Below the pieces are notes generated by a model. It ran no database searches and had not been told where the DNA came from. It saw only the letters and a list, made by a program, of their open reading frames with translations. A program made the translations under genes and the position numbers. DNA of 64,000 nt from Arthrobacter alkaliphilus (GTDB lineage Bacteria > Actinomycetota > Actinomycetes > Actinomycetales > Micrococcaceae), in assembly GCF_021483235.1 (NCBI RefSeq), contig NZ_JAKEEC010000023.1, positions 1 to 64,000 on the forward strand, given 5' to 3'. Below, one piece after another: positions 24,905-35,617 of this stretch (the stretch's first letter is position 1; every line of letters begins with the position of its first letter).

Positions 24905-24933
24905 CCTCTAGTTGAAGGTTATAGTTATGTCAA
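24905..24933 (-). promoter_or_regulatory. Candidate ftsZ promoter with imperfect dyad at the -10
   Basis: On the minus strand a perfect TTGACA (24933-24928) is followed after 17 bp by TAGAGG (24910-24905), 70 bp upstream of the ftsZ GTG. CCTTAAC (24898-24904) and GTTGAAGG (24911-24918) form an imperfect dyad centred on the -10. The -10 is a weak match, so its exact position is uncertain. Confidence 0.5.
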
Positions 24934-25049
24934 GTAACTCTTATGTGACGGTATGGGCTATGAATCCGACATTCAATGACCGCCTCCGCGTGTCGTGTGA
25001 AACTCCGAAAAATAGCCGTATGCCCCAGTGAGGTTACTTGCTGAATTGG

Positions 25050-25889
25050 TTATTTGGTAAACGGGTGCCTCGGTGCGCTGACATCGTAGACACTCACCGG
25101 AACCTTCGGATTGGCGGGAGCCTTGAGCAACGCCTCAAGGACGCGGGCCTTCAGCTCCTTCTCGTCCGCATTCCCCCACACAACCGTCTTGCCGTCCGTA
25201 AGCTTGAGCTCGACGGCGTCCGGGGACGAGGCCGATGCGCTGGCCATCTTCGCCAGGACATCCGCCGGCAGGGTCGCGAGAACTGCCGTGATCGCCCTGA
25301 AGAGGTTCTGGTTCGCTCCTTGCCCGTCGATACGGGGCAAGGCCACCGATGCGGGATCCGCGGTGGATCCGAGCTGGACCCCGTCGACGTCAACCAGCGA
25401 ATAGTTGTCGCCGCTCTTGACCAGGGCCACGGGCACCCGCTCCACGATGTGGACCAGAAGTTCCGACGGCGGGCGCGCTTCGGTACTGACTGAACGCACC
25501 TGGACGAGGGGCTTGAGCAGCCCGGCGATCTCGGCGTCGTTGATTTGCGGAAGGGGTTTTCCCTTCACCGGTTCCAGCGCCTTCTGGACGCTTGCTGCCT
25601 GGAGCAGCTTGGTACCGTCGACCGTCACTTTGCGCACGGCGAGCACCGGCGAGTAGATCGCCGCAACGATGATTCCGGCGACAAGGGCGACGATGATCGC
25701 CAAGGCCGTGAGCACGGTCCGCCGGCGCTTGCGTCCCTTGGGTTCCGGGAAGGCCAGCACATTGCTGTCCTTGCCCCGCCCGGCCCGGGGAGGGGCATCG
25801 ACGGCGTCATCGAGGCTGCGTTCAGCACTGACCGCTCCGGGCCGCGTGCCCGCCTGCGGCTTGAAAGTGGGCTTCCGGGTGTCAGCCAC
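25050..25889 (-). CDS. ftsQ: Cell division protein FtsQ (POTRA domain)
   Basis: 279 residues starting with GTG at 25889, overlapping the murC stop by 8 bp. A cytoplasmic N-terminus of about 55 residues ends in KGRKRRR. One membrane helix follows (LTALAIIVALVAGIIVAAIY), then an external POTRA domain (VRKVTVDGTKLLQAASVQKALEPVKGKPL...) and the FtsQ beta domain. FtsQ links early and late divisome proteins and forms a complex with FtsL and FtsB. It is divergent in sequence, as usual, but position and topology are decisive. Confidence 0.93.
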   Translation of the reverse strand: MADTRKPTFKPQAGTRPGAVSAERSLDDAVDAPPRAGRGKDSNVLAFPEPKGRKRRRTVLTALAIIVALVAGIIVAAIYSPVLAVRKVTVDGTKLLQAASVQKALEPVKGKPLPQINDAEIAGLLKPLVQVRSVSTEARPPSELLVHIVERVPVALVKSGDNYSLVDVDGVQLGSTADPASVALPRIDGQGANQNLFRAITAVLATLPADVLAKMASASASSPDAVELKLTDGKTVVWGNADEKELKARVLEALLKAPANPKVPVSVYDVSAPRHPFTK

Positions 25890-27255
25890 CCAACAGCTCC
25901 ACGATCCGGGGCCCGTAAGCCGTCACGTCGCCCGCTCCGACGGTCAGGACGATGTCGCCCTCGCCCGCCGCAGAAAGAATCGCGTCCAGCGCTTCCTGCC
26001 CGCCTGCCACGAGCCTGCCGCGCTTGAGGCGCTCGGTGATCAAAGCACTCGTGACCCCGGGAATGGGATCCTCGCGTGCAGGGTAGATATCCAGCACGAG
26101 GGCTGTGTCCGACTCGCCAAGCGCTTCGGCGAACTGCTCCGCGAATTCCCGCGTGCGGGAAAACAAGTGGGGCTGGAAGAGGACGTGCACCTTGTTGCCG
26201 CCTGCCACGGAGCGGGCAGCGGACAAGGCGGCCCGGACTTCCGTGGGGTGGTGGGCGTAGTCGTCGTAGACACGCACGCCCCTCCCCTGCCCCTTGAACT
26301 CGAATCGCCGCGAGGCTCCGGTGAAATGGCCGAGGGCGGCCGCGGCAGCCGCGGGGGCCACGCCCAGCTCGACGGCGACGGCGAACGCGGCTGCGGCGTT
26401 CAAGGCGTTGTGCCGGCCGGGCACTTGAAGCTCAAGCCGGTATTCCTGTCCGCCCATGGATACCCGGACATCGCCTGGTCCCCCGTCCTTGAGGCGGATA
26501 TCGGCGTCCTCCGCCGTCCCGTAGCTCAGTACCCGGGTATTGCCGGCGGCTCGGGTCCGTTCCGCGAGGGCCCGGGCGCCGTCGTCGTCCGCGCACGCGA
26601 AGAGCACGCCATTGGCGGGCAGCAGCGCCGCAAACCTGTCAAAGGACGCGTAGACGGCCTCAGGCGTGCCGTAGTAATCCAGGTGGTCGGCCTCGACGTT
26701 GGTGACGACGGCGATGAGGGGCCTGTAGTTGAGGAAGGAGCCGTCCGATTCGTCGGCTTCGGCGACGAAGATGTCCGAGGCGCCGTGGGCTGCGTTGACG
26801 CCGAGGGCGGGAACGTTGGCACCGATGGCGAACGACGGATCCAGGCCCGCTTCCTTGAGCAACACGGCGACCATTGACGTGGTGGTGGACTTGCCGTGCG
26901 TGCCTGCCACGGTCACTACACGGTCGGTGCCCATGGTTGCCGCGAGGGCCTCGGAGCGGTGGAGCACGGGAAGGCCGGCCACCCGGGCCGCTTCCAGCTC
27001 CGGATTGTCGGCCCGGATGGCCGAACCGGCGACGACGGTCTGCGCGTCACCGAGATTTTCCGCGGAGTAGCCGACTGCGATCCGCGCCCCGGCGGACTGG
27101 AGGTCATGCATGACAGGCAGGTCCTTGGCGTCCGAGCCGCTCACGGGGACGCCCCTGGCCACCATGATGCGTGCGACGGCGGACATGCCCACGCCGCCGA
27201 TCCCGATGAAGTGGACCCGGCCAAGGGAATCGATGTCTGCGAGGGGCTGGGTCAT
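25882..27255 (-). CDS. murC: UDP-N-acetylmuramate-L-alanine ligase
   Basis: 457 residues. It adds the first amino acid, L-Ala, to UDP-MurNAc. The N-terminal Rossmann motif is [17 protein letters not shown], the ATP loop is [13 protein letters not shown], and the later [12 protein letters not shown] and [16 protein letters not shown] are Mur ligase hallmarks. It overlaps murG by 4 bp upstream and ftsQ by 8 bp downstream, so translation is coupled. It acts in the cytoplasm. Confidence 0.98.
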   Translation of the reverse strand: MTQPLADIDSLGRVHFIGIGGVGMSAVARIMVARGVPVSGSDAKDLPVMHDLQSAGARIAVGYSAENLGDAQTVVAGSAIRADNPELEAARVAGLPVLHRSEALAATMGTDRVVTVAGTHGKSTTTSMVAVLLKEAGLDPSFAIGANVPALGVNAAHGASDIFVAEADESDGSFLNYRPLIAVVTNVEADHLDYYGTPEAVYASFDRFAALLPANGVLFACADDDGARALAERTRAAGNTRVLSYGTAEDADIRLKDGGPGDVRVSMGGQEYRLELQVPGRHNALNAAAAFAVAVELGVAPAAAAAALGHFTGASRRFEFKGQGRGVRVYDDYAHHPTEVRAALSAARSVAGGNKVHVLFQPHLFSRTREFAEQFAEALGESDTALVLDIYPAREDPIPGVTSALITERLKRGRLVAGGQEALDAILSAAGEGDIVLTVGAGDVTAYGPRIVELLGG

Positions 27256-28358
27256 TCGGTTACCGCTTCCAAGACGAGATCAGCCATCTGCTGATCAGCA
27301 TTTCTGATGCCAAGTTCCTTTGCCTTGCCGGCCATGTGTTCAAGGCGGGCTTGATCAGTGAGCAAAGGAATCACCTCGGCTTTGAGCCAGTCCGCGGTCA
27401 AGGCCCGGTCGTCGACCAGAAGCGCCGCACCGGCCTTGACGAGGGCGGACGCGTTCATTGCCTGCTCGCCGTTTCCGATGGGCAGCGGGACGAAGACGGC
27501 CGGGAGCCCGACGGCGGCCACTTCGCTGACCGTTGCCGCACCGGATCGGGCAAGGAGGACGTCCGCTGCTGCGTAGACGTTTTCCATGCCGTCGACGTAT
27601 TCCACCTGGTGGTAGCCATCCGCGGCCAGGAGGTCGCCGTCGTCGTTCGTCACTGCCTTGCCGCGGCCGGTGATGTGCAGCGTCTGGATACCGGCTTCCG
27701 TCAAAGCCGTGACGGCGCCGGCAATGGTCCGGTTGATGCTCTGGGCTCCTGAAGAACCGCCCGTCACGATCAGTGCTGGTTGACCTGCGTCCAGGCCAAG
27801 CGACTGCCTGGCCTCCGCGCGGCGGGCTGCACGGTCCAGGCCCGCGATGGCCTTGCGCATGGGCATCCCCACATGCCGGGCGTGCCGCAGGCGGGTTTCC
27901 GGGAAGGCCACGCCCACGTGCTTGGTGAACATCGCTCCTACCCGGTTCGCGAGCCCGGCACGCGTGTTGGCCTCATGGATCACGATGGGGATCCTGCGAC
28001 GCCAGGCCGCGAGGTACATCGGAGTGCAGACATAGCCGCCGACCCCGAGGAGGACATCGGCCCGGGCGTCGTCCAGAATGCGCCCGGCCTGTTTGACGGC
28101 CGCCGCGAGCCTGCCGGGCAGTTTGAGCAGGTCCACGGAAGGCTTGCGGGGAAACGGAACACGGTCGATGGTGGCCAGCTCGTAGCCGGCAGCCGGCACG
28201 AGACGCGTTTCCATGCCGTTCGGTGTGCCGACGGCGAGGATCGTTGCGTCCGGCCGCAGCGCCTTGATGGCGTCGGCAATGGCGAGCAGGGGGCTGATGT
28301 GTCCGGCGGTTCCGCCGCCGGCAAGGACCACGGACAGGGGCTTGGGCTGGGAGTTCAT
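27252..28358 (-). CDS. murG: MurG UDP-GlcNAc transferase (lipid II synthase)
   Basis: 368 residues, GT-B fold glycosyltransferase of family GT28. It adds GlcNAc to lipid I at the inner membrane face. Glycine-rich [20 protein letters not shown] near the N-terminus and [15 protein letters not shown] in the second domain are the canonical motifs; [24 protein letters not shown] binds the UDP-sugar. The ATG is 6 bp after the ftsW stop. Confidence 0.98.
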   Translation of the reverse strand: MNSQPKPLSVVLAGGGTAGHISPLLAIADAIKALRPDATILAVGTPNGMETRLVPAAGYELATIDRVPFPRKPSVDLLKLPGRLAAAVKQAGRILDDARADVLLGVGGYVCTPMYLAAWRRRIPIVIHEANTRAGLANRVGAMFTKHVGVAFPETRLRHARHVGMPMRKAIAGLDRAARRAEARQSLGLDAGQPALIVTGGSSGAQSINRTIAGAVTALTEAGIQTLHITGRGKAVTNDDGDLLAADGYHQVEYVDGMENVYAAADVLLARSGAATVSEVAAVGLPAVFVPLPIGNGEQAMNASALVKAGAALLVDDRALTADWLKAEVIPLLTDQARLEHMAGKAKELGIRNADQQMADLVLEAVTE

Positions 28359-28364
28359 CGAGTG

Positions 28365-29669
28365 CTAGGTACGCTTTCGTGCAGTTTTGCCAAGTCGCCA
28401 GCGGCGCTTGGAGCCGCTGGCGGGAGCCATTTGGGCGCGGGCCAATGACAACACTACGCCCACGCCGCACAGCGACATCACCAACGCTGAACCGCCGTAG
28501 GAAATGAAGGGCAGCGGAACACCGATCACGGGAAGCAGGCCCGCCACCATGGCCATGTTGATCGCGGCCTGGCCCAGCATCCACGCCATGATCGATCCGC
28601 CGAGCACGCGGGCGAACAGGTCTTCCTGGTGGCTGACGACCCGGTAGATGGCAACTGCGAGCAACGCAAAAAGCACGAGGACCACGATGGTCCCCACGAG
28701 CCCGAGTTCCTCCCCGATGACGGCGAAAATGAAGTCGTTGTGGGCTTCGGGAATCCACTGGTATTTTTGCCGGCTCTGGCCAAGTCCAACACCAAGCCAG
28801 CCTCCCGAGGCAAGGGCGCTGAGGCCCTGTTCGCTCTGGAAGCCGATGTCGCTCGCCCCGGCGCAGCTCTGCCCCATCCAGGAGGTGATGCGGCACATCC
28901 GGTTTCCGCTGGTGACCGCGAGAATCAGCGCGGCGGCTGCGGCTACGCCCCCGGCTGTGGCGAAGAGCTTCAGGTTCACGCCGCCGAAAAACAAGCCCGC
29001 GGCCATGATGAGCATGACCACCAGCGAGGTGCCGAGGTCGTGCCCCAGGACAATCAAAGTAACGATGGCGGCGGAGACCGGAACAACCGGGATCAGGGCG
29101 TGCGTCCACCGGTCGAGAAGTTTGGCCTTGACGGAAAGGACCGTGGCCATCCAGAGCACCAGCGCGAACTTGGCGTACTCCGACGGCTGGAAGGTGAAGC
29201 CGCCGATCTCGATCCAGTTCTGGTTGCCCAGCACGCGCTTTCCGATGACCAAGACCAGCACCAGCAAGGCGCCGGCAAGAATGATCGAGGGCCAAGCGAA
29301 TCTCTTCAGCCACACAACGTTGATCCGTGAAAGCACCAGCATCGCAACAATGCCCACACCGGCGAACATGCCTTGCTTGCTGGCGATGGAGTACGGGGAT
29401 TCGCCGGCCGCGATCGCTTCGACGCTCGACGCGGAGAGGACCATGATGATCCCGATGGCCGTGAGCGCCAGCGAAGCACCAAGGATCAAGTAGTAGCTTG
29501 ACCCGCCGCTCGATTTACCGTTTCCTTCAAGGGCCGACCAAAACCCGGCAAGCCCCGAGCGAATGCGGGACGGCAGCGAGGCCCGAGCAACGCCTGCCGC
29601 GCGTCCGGCGGGGTCTGCCTTGCCGGCCCGGGTCGGCCCGGGCCTGCTGCGCGTGGGCGTGCTGACCAT
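28365..29669 (-). CDS. ftsW: Septal peptidoglycan glycosyltransferase FtsW
   Basis: 434 residues of SEDS family. A cytoplasmic basic N-terminus of about 50 residues precedes about ten membrane helices. Conserved segments include GGFTFQPSEYAKFALVLWMA, GHDLGTSLVVM, GWLGVGLGQSRQKYQWIPEAHNDFIFAVIGEELG and PFISYGGSALV. It polymerises lipid II at the septum together with the transpeptidase FtsI encoded upstream at 35618. It lies between murD and murG with 2-6 bp gaps. Confidence 0.97.
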   Translation of the reverse strand: MVSTPTRSRPGPTRAGKADPAGRAAGVARASLPSRIRSGLAGFWSALEGNGKSSGGSSYYLILGASLALTAIGIIMVLSASSVEAIAAGESPYSIASKQGMFAGVGIVAMLVLSRINVVWLKRFAWPSIILAGALLVLVLVIGKRVLGNQNWIEIGGFTFQPSEYAKFALVLWMATVLSVKAKLLDRWTHALIPVVPVSAAIVTLIVLGHDLGTSLVVMLIMAAGLFFGGVNLKLFATAGGVAAAAALILAVTSGNRMCRITSWMGQSCAGASDIGFQSEQGLSALASGGWLGVGLGQSRQKYQWIPEAHNDFIFAVIGEELGLVGTIVVLVLFALLAVAIYRVVSHQEDLFARVLGGSIMAWMLGQAAINMAMVAGLLPVIGVPLPFISYGGSALVMSLCGVGVVLSLARAQMAPASGSKRRWRLGKTARKRT

Positions 29670-29671
29670 TG

Positions 29672-31258
29672 TTACTCCTCGGTGGTCTGTGCCTGGCCTT
29701 CCACTAGCTCGCGAACTGCCCGGATGAAAGCATCGCCACGGTGAGCGTAGGAAGAGAACTGGTCCATGGAAGCAGCAGCCGGGGCCATCAGCACGGTATC
29801 GCCAGGCTCGGCAATACGTGCTGCCGACCCCACAGCATAGGCCATCACGGTGTCGCCGAAGATCGGGGACGGTTCCGCGGCACTACCAGCTGAATCGGCG
29901 GACTGCACCATTTCAGTGTCGCTCTTTGGCTGCCCGATTACGGGCACATCCGGTGCGTGTCGCTTGAGGGAGGCTTCCAGGTCCGCAGTGTCGGAGCCGA
30001 TCAGCACCACCGCTTTGAGCCTGCGCGCGTTGTTTTTGATCAAGTCGTCATAGTTGACGCCCTTGGACAAGCCGCCCGCGATCCACACGACCTTATCGAA
30101 CGCCGACAGGGCGGCGGACGCTGCGTGCGGATTGGTCGCCTTGGAGTCGTTGATCCAGAGCACGCCGTTCTGCTTCGCCACAGGCTGGATGCGGTGGTCT
30201 CCCGGGAGGTAGTTCCTGAGCCCGTCCCGCACTGCGGCCGGTTCGACCCCATAGGCGCGCACCAGCGCAGCAGCGGCCAGAGCGTTGGCAACCATGTGTC
30301 TCGGCGCAGCAGGGCCAAGGTCCGCCAGGGATGCGAGTTCTACTGCCGAGCTCTTCCGTTCTTCGATGAACGCCCGGTCCACGAGCAAGCCTTCGACGAC
30401 GCCGAGCATGCTGACCGCCGGGGTCAAGGTGGTGAAACCGATCGCCCGGCAACCCTCCACGACGTCGGCGTTTTCCACCATGCGTTCGGTCTCGATCTGC
30501 TCGGCGTTGTAGATGCAGGCCTTCTGGGTGTTCTCGAAGATCTTTGCCTTGTCCGCGAGGTAGGACTCGTAGGAGCCGTGCCAGTCGACGTGGTCCTCGG
30601 CGACATTGAGGCAGACGCTCGCCACCGGGGAAAGCGATTCGCTCCAGTGCAATTGGAAGCTGGAAAGCTCAACAGCGAACGCGTCGTACTCCACCGGGTC
30701 ACGGAGCGCGTCCAGGATGGGGGTGCCGACGTTGCCGACGGCGATTGCCTTGAGCCCCGCTGCCTGCAGCATGGCCTCGGTCATGCCCACCGTGGTGGTT
30801 TTGCCGTTGGTGCCCGTGATCGTGAGCCAGTCGGCTGTCTTCCGGCCCTTGCGTTCGCGCACCCGCCAGGCGAGCTCGACGTCGCCCCACACCGGCACGT
30901 GGGCCCGTTTGGCAGCTGCCAGGAGGGACTGGTCCGGCCGCCAGCCCGGCGACGTCACGACGAGGTCGGGCTTTTCGTCGTCCACTCGGGGCAGCGTCTT
31001 GACGGCGTCCTCGCCCAGGAGGACGTCGGCTGCGCCGACGATCTTCAAGGTGTCCGCCTGTGCGAGGGCCCTGGCGCTCGTGGCGGCGTCGACCACCACC
31101 ACGCGTGCGCCGAGTTCGATCAAGGTATCGGCGGCCGCGAAACCGGAGACGCCGATGCCGGTCACGACGACCCGCAGTCCCTTCCAGTCGGAATCCCAAC
31201 TGACGAGGTTCGCGAGCCGGTCAGGTGCGGAAGGTTTGGTTTGAGGACTTTCGCTCAC
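29672..31258 (-). CDS. murD: UDP-N-acetylmuramoylalanine-D-glutamate ligase
   Basis: 528 residues from the GTG at 31258, which shares GTGA with the mraY stop and so is translationally coupled; an in-frame start at 31273 is possible. It adds D-Glu to UDP-MurNAc-L-Ala. [24 protein letters not shown] is the N-terminal domain, [13 protein letters not shown] the ATP loop, and [17 protein letters not shown] the C-terminal hallmark. It is longer than the usual 450-490 because of inserts, for example [14 protein letters not shown] near residue 455. Confidence 0.97.
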   Translation of the reverse strand: MSESPQTKPSAPDRLANLVSWDSDWKGLRVVVTGIGVSGFAAADTLIELGARVVVVDAATSARALAQADTLKIVGAADVLLGEDAVKTLPRVDDEKPDLVVTSPGWRPDQSLLAAAKRAHVPVWGDVELAWRVRERKGRKTADWLTITGTNGKTTTVGMTEAMLQAAGLKAIAVGNVGTPILDALRDPVEYDAFAVELSSFQLHWSESLSPVASVCLNVAEDHVDWHGSYESYLADKAKIFENTQKACIYNAEQIETERMVENADVVEGCRAIGFTTLTPAVSMLGVVEGLLVDRAFIEERKSSAVELASLADLGPAAPRHMVANALAAAALVRAYGVEPAAVRDGLRNYLPGDHRIQPVAKQNGVLWINDSKATNPHAASAALSAFDKVVWIAGGLSKGVNYDDLIKNNARRLKAVVLIGSDTADLEASLKRHAPDVPVIGQPKSDTEMVQSADSAGSAAEPSPIFGDTVMAYAVGSAARIAEPGDTVLMAPAAASMDQFSSYAHRGDAFIRAVRELVEGQAQTTEE

Positions 31259-32364
31259 AGCAGCACCACCCATTCAGCATAGAAAATCCCAAGGCCGGCC
31301 GCCACGAACAGTCCACAAAGGATCCAGAAGCGGACAACCACGGTGATCTCTGCCCAGCCCTTGAGTTCGAAGTGATGCTGGAGCGGTGCCATCTTGAAGA
31401 CCCGTTTACCCTTGGTGACTTTGAAGTAGCCCACCTGGATGATGACCGACAGCGTGATGAGGACGAACAGCCCGCCGATGATGCCCAAAAGAAGTTCCGT
31501 GCGGGAGAGGATCGCAAAGCCGGCCACCGCACCGCCAATGGCCAAGGAACCGGTATCTCCCATGAAGATCTTCGCCGGAGACGTGTTCCACCAAAGGAAG
31601 CCCACCAGCGCGGCACTGCAAATAGCGGCCAGCAGCGCCAGGTCGAGCGGGTCGCGGACCGTATAGCAACCGCTGCCCGCCTCGCGGGGTGAACCGCAGG
31701 CCTGGTTGTTCTGCCAGATTCCCATGAGGGTGTAAGCGCCGAACACCATGATCGAGGCACCGGCGGCCAGGCCGTCCAATCCGTCTGTCAGGTTGACGCC
31801 GTTGGTCGCCGCAGTGACGATCAGGTTGGACCAGACCACGAACAGGATGGCGCCCAGGACGGTGCCGGCGAAGGCCATGTTGAGCCAGGGAATGTCCCGC
31901 ACAAGGGAAATATGCGTGGACGCCGGCGTGATCCCCCGCGAGTCGGGGAAGTTCAGGACGAGCACTGCGAAGACAATGCCGACAAAAGCCTGGAGAATCA
32001 GCTTGGCCTTGGCGTTGAGTCCAAGGCTGCGTTGCTTGGAAATCTTGATGAAATCGTCGAGGAAACCAACGAATCCCATGCCGACCATCAGGAACAACAA
32101 CAGCAGGCCCGAAGCCGACGGGCCCGGTGATCGCGGGTTCATCATCCACATGATCAGGTGGGTCAGCCCGTAGCTGATGAGCACGGCGGCCACCACGACT
32201 GTGCCGCCCATGGTCGGAGTACCACGCTTCGTGTGGTGTGAGGTGGGTCCGTCATCGCGGATGAACTGGCCGTATCCCTTGGTGACAAGGAACCGGATGA
32301 AGAGTGGCGTTCCGACCAAGGCCACCAAGAGGGCGACGCCCGCGCCGATCAACAGTGCAATCAC
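31255..32364 (-). CDS. mraY: Phospho-MurNAc-pentapeptide translocase
   Basis: 369 residues with ten predicted membrane helices. It transfers phospho-MurNAc-pentapeptide to undecaprenyl phosphate, forming lipid I. Conserved parts are [36 protein letters not shown] with the metal-binding Asp residues, [10 protein letters not shown] and [11 protein letters not shown]. It overlaps murF and murD by 4 bp each. Confidence 0.98.
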   Translation of the reverse strand: MIALLIGAGVALLVALVGTPLFIRFLVTKGYGQFIRDDGPTSHHTKRGTPTMGGTVVVAAVLISYGLTHLIMWMMNPRSPGPSASGLLLLFLMVGMGFVGFLDDFIKISKQRSLGLNAKAKLILQAFVGIVFAVLVLNFPDSRGITPASTHISLVRDIPWLNMAFAGTVLGAILFVVWSNLIVTAATNGVNLTDGLDGLAAGASIMVFGAYTLMGIWQNNQACGSPREAGSGCYTVRDPLDLALLAAICSAALVGFLWWNTSPAKIFMGDTGSLAIGGAVAGFAILSRTELLLGIIGGLFVLITLSVIIQVGYFKVTKGKRVFKMAPLQHHFELKGWAEITVVVRFWILCGLFVAAGLGIFYAEWVVLL

Positions 32365-33851
32365 AGCAGCTCGTTCCCTTCATTGGCGGCTGTTGCAACC
32401 GCGGTGTTCGCACTCGTTCCCGCCTGTGGGGCCAATGCTATCCGATCTCCCAAGTGCCTCAGGCCCACCCCGTTCGAGGACTTGAACAGCACCAAGTCCC
32501 CTGGCCGGAGCTCAGCTTGAAGCAGTTCGTAGGCCTCATCGGCCGTTTCGGTGAAAATGCACTCGTCGCCCCACGAACCTTCCTGGACCGCGGAAACGTA
32601 AAGCGCCCGCGCTTCGCGGCCAACCACGACGAGCCTGGAAATGTTCAAGCGAACCACTTGTGTTCCCACAGCCGTGTGTTCGCGGATGGATTCCTCGCCA
32701 AGTTCCAACATCGCGCCCAGCACCGCCCACGTGCGGCGTCCATGGCCGAGGTCGGCGAGGGTGCGCAAGGCCGCACGCATGGATTCCGGATTGGCGTTGT
32801 ACGCGTCGTTGATGATGGTGACGCCGTCCGCGCGGTCAGTGCGTTCCATCCGCCACCGGCTGGCCGGCGTTTGCGCGCTCAGCGACTCGGCGATTCCCGC
32901 CGCCGGGATGCCTGCCGCGAACGCGGCGGCCGCGGCAGCAAGCAGGTTGGTGATGTGGTGAGCACCGATGAGCTTGCTGTGGACGGGATGCGGGGCACCG
33001 CCGTCGGGCAGGAGGAGCTCGAACTTCGGGTGGCCGTCGTCGTCGACATCGAAGTCCCTGGCCTCGACTGCGGCGCCGGGCATGCCGGTAGCGGTTGTTC
33101 CGAGCACTTTGGCCCGGGTGCGCGAAACCATCGCGGCGACCCGCGCGTCGTCGAAGTTAATGACGGCGGTTCCGTCCGGCGCCAGCGCCTCGACAAGTTC
33201 GCCCTTGGCCTTCGCGATGTTCTCCACGCCGCCGAACTCACCGGCGTGGGCGGTGCCGACGCACAAAACGACGCCGATGTCCGGCTTGACCATCTCGGCC
33301 AGGTATTTGATGTGGCCGATCCCGGTGGCCCCCATTTCGATGACGAGGTAGCGGGTGCCGGCATCGGCCCGGAACACGGTGAGCGGCACGCCGACTTCAC
33401 CGTTGTACGAGCCCTGCGGCGCCACTGTGGCCCCGTCCCGGGACAGAATTCCCGCGAGCAGGTCCTTGGTGGTGGTCTTGCCCGCTGAGCCCGTGATGCC
33501 CAGGACAGTGAAAGACTCACCGCGTGCTGCACGTGCGGCACGGATGCGGCGCACGGACTCCGCGGCCAGCGCACCCATGGCGATCACGGCGTCATCGACG
33601 ACGACGGCGGGGTACGGCCGGCCGTCCTGGTCGGAAACGTCGCGCTCGGTCAGCGCCAGTACGGCCCCGCGTTCGAAGGCGGCCCCGACATAGGCGTGGC
33701 CGTCGGCGTTCTCTCCCGGCTTCGCCACGTACAACGATCCGGCGGCCGCCTCACGGGAGTCGGTCACGACGGACGCCGGAACAATGCCCGGGTCCGCTGC
33801 CAATCGGCCATTGGTGATATCGGCGATCTCCGCCGCAGTAAGTGCAATCAT
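32361..33851 (-). CDS. murF: UDP-MurNAc-tripeptide D-alanyl-D-alanine ligase
   Basis: 496 residues. It adds the D-Ala-D-Ala dipeptide, completing the pentapeptide that vancomycin and penicillins depend on. The ATP loop is [36 protein letters not shown] and [17 protein letters not shown] are MurF hallmarks. The ATG overlaps no upstream gene: murE ends 6 bp before it. It is in the main coupled run murE-murF-mraY-murD. Confidence 0.98.
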   Translation of the reverse strand: MIALTAAEIADITNGRLAADPGIVPASVVTDSREAAAGSLYVAKPGENADGHAYVGAAFERGAVLALTERDVSDQDGRPYPAVVVDDAVIAMGALAAESVRRIRAARAARGESFTVLGITGSAGKTTTKDLLAGILSRDGATVAPQGSYNGEVGVPLTVFRADAGTRYLVIEMGATGIGHIKYLAEMVKPDIGVVLCVGTAHAGEFGGVENIAKAKGELVEALAPDGTAVINFDDARVAAMVSRTRAKVLGTTATGMPGAAVEARDFDVDDDGHPKFELLLPDGGAPHPVHSKLIGAHHITNLLAAAAAAFAAGIPAAGIAESLSAQTPASRWRMERTDRADGVTIINDAYNANPESMRAALRTLADLGHGRRTWAVLGAMLELGEESIREHTAVGTQVVRLNISRLVVVGREARALYVSAVQEGSWGDECIFTETADEAYELLQAELRPGDLVLFKSSNGVGLRHLGDRIALAPQAGTSANTAVATAANEGNELL

Positions 33852-33857
33852 CTCGGT

Positions 33858-35495
33858 CTAGGACTCTATCCGCTCGTCCGTGAAAACCTTGAATCCCCGG
33901 GCTGTCAAGGCCGCCCGCAGTTCCTCCCGGTCGTCCAGGGCAAGGTTGACGCCCTTCACTTCTTGCCAGACCTCATGGCCACGGCCGGCGATCAGAATGG
34001 TGTCTTCCGCAGTGGCCAGTTCCACGGCACGGCGGATGGCGACGTCGCGGGGGTACGCTTCCACGATTTCGCAGTCAAGGTCCTCAGACTCGCGGGCAGC
34101 GCGTGCCCCCGCTATGACTTCCGAACGGATCGTCGCGGCGTCTTCGTCATGCGGATCGTCGTCGCTCACGATCACGACGTCGGCGAGCCGGGCGGCTATG
34201 GCGCCCATGGTCGGCCGCTTGCCCTGGTCGCGCTGTCCTGTGGCGCCGAACACGACGATCACTCGGGATCCGGGCGCCTTCGGGCGCACGGCCGTGAGGG
34301 CCCTCGCCAGAGCGTCCGGGTTGTGGGCGAAATCGACGACGGCGGCCGGTGCATCCGAGATGAGCTGCATGCGCCCGGGTACGGAGACGGTGAATGGATC
34401 GTGCCCATCCAAAGCCGCCTGCAGTGCAGACGGGTCGATACCGGATTCAAGCACCATGATGGTAGCCAGCGCAGCGTTGGAGACGTTGAAGTCCCCCGGC
34501 AATCCAGTGTGGACACGCAGGACCGTTCCATCGACGCGGCGCAATTCGAACTCGCTTCCCAGCCCGCGCGCCTTGACTGACTCCACGGTCCAGTCGGCTC
34601 CGCTGCCCGGGGTGGCCGACAGCGTGGTCACGTGTATTTCCGCCTCATCGGCAAGCAAGCGCCCCCACGGGTCGTCCACGGTCACTACGGCCCGGCGTGC
34701 GCGGGCGCTCGTGAATAGCTCCGCCTTGGTCCGGAAGTATTCGTCCATGCTTCCGTGGAGGTCGAGGTGGTCCTGTGTCAGGTTGGTGAAGCCGGCAACG
34801 TCGAACGTCACCGAGTCGACCCTGTGGAACGACAGGGCGTGGGAGGAGACCTCCATGGAAGCCGCCTCCAACCCGCGCTCGCGCATGAGGGCCAGCAAGG
34901 CATGGACATCCGTTGATTCCGGCGTGGTCAGCAGGCTGGGGATGGCCTCACCCCCCGTAAGGATTTCAATCGTCCCGATCAATCCAGGATTCATGCCAAG
35001 GGCGCGGAGCAGCGAATTGATGAAATACGTGGTCGTCGTTTTGCCGTTGGTACCGGTTACGCCGAAAAGCGTGGGCGAAGCCTCATCGAGTGGTTGGCTG
35101 CGATAAATGAGGGCTGCGAGCGAACCGACGGCTGCACGGGGATTGCCAACGATCAGCACGGGAACAGCAAGGTCCTCCAGGGCCAATTGGCGGGCGCCGT
35201 CCTCGTCGGTCACGACCGCAACGGCACCTGCTTCCACCGCTTGTGTCACAAAGTCTGCCCCGTGGCGTGTGGCTCCGGGCAGGGCCAGGTACAAGTCTCC
35301 CGGCTCGACGGTGCGCGAGTTGAGGGACACGCCGGTCACCGACGTGGCGTGGGAGTCCGGCGATAGCGTGATTCCGAGCGACGATGCGATGGCCGCCAAG
35401 GGAACTGGCGCCACGACGGCAGGACGGAAGCCCGGTTTGTCCGTAGCCGGCTGGTTCCCTGGAGGGATCGATACGGCATCATTCTGCTCTGACAA
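33858..35495 (-). CDS. murE: UDP-MurNAc-dipeptide ligase MurE, probably L-lysine adding
   Basis: About 545 residues if the TTG at 35495 (MSEQNDAVS, preceded by CGGAGA) is the start; the frame stays open to 35597 but the extra residues look non-coding. The ATP loop is [19 protein letters not shown], and ESTDVHALL, SHALSFHRVD and AAVVDFAHNPDALARAL are Mur signatures. DAP-adding enzymes have DNPR at the amino acid site; here the corresponding stretch is SDDDPHDEDAA, so the added residue is probably L-lysine, matching Arthrobacter A3-alpha peptidoglycan. A 122-bp gap follows ftsI. Confidence 0.95.
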   Translation of the reverse strand: MSEQNDAVSIPPGNQPATDKPGFRPAVVAPVPLAAIASSLGITLSPDSHATSVTGVSLNSRTVEPGDLYLALPGATRHGADFVTQAVEAGAVAVVTDEDGARQLALEDLAVPVLIVGNPRAAVGSLAALIYRSQPLDEASPTLFGVTGTNGKTTTTYFINSLLRALGMNPGLIGTIEILTGGEAIPSLLTTPESTDVHALLALMRERGLEAASMEVSSHALSFHRVDSVTFDVAGFTNLTQDHLDLHGSMDEYFRTKAELFTSARARRAVVTVDDPWGRLLADEAEIHVTTLSATPGSGADWTVESVKARGLGSEFELRRVDGTVLRVHTGLPGDFNVSNAALATIMVLESGIDPSALQAALDGHDPFTVSVPGRMQLISDAPAAVVDFAHNPDALARALTAVRPKAPGSRVIVVFGATGQRDQGKRPTMGAIAARLADVVIVSDDDPHDEDAATIRSEVIAGARAARESEDLDCEIVEAYPRDVAIRRAVELATAEDTILIAGRGHEVWQEVKGVNLALDDREELRAALTARGFKVFTDERIES

Positions 35496-35617
35496 AGTGG
35501 TCTCCGTTGGTACTCGTGAAACTGGCCGCGCGGGAACCTTGTGGGTTGCGCAAACAGCAGGGGTGGATCGAAATGTGGCCGGACAGATGCCCAACAAGCT
35601 TACTTGGCGAAACTGAA

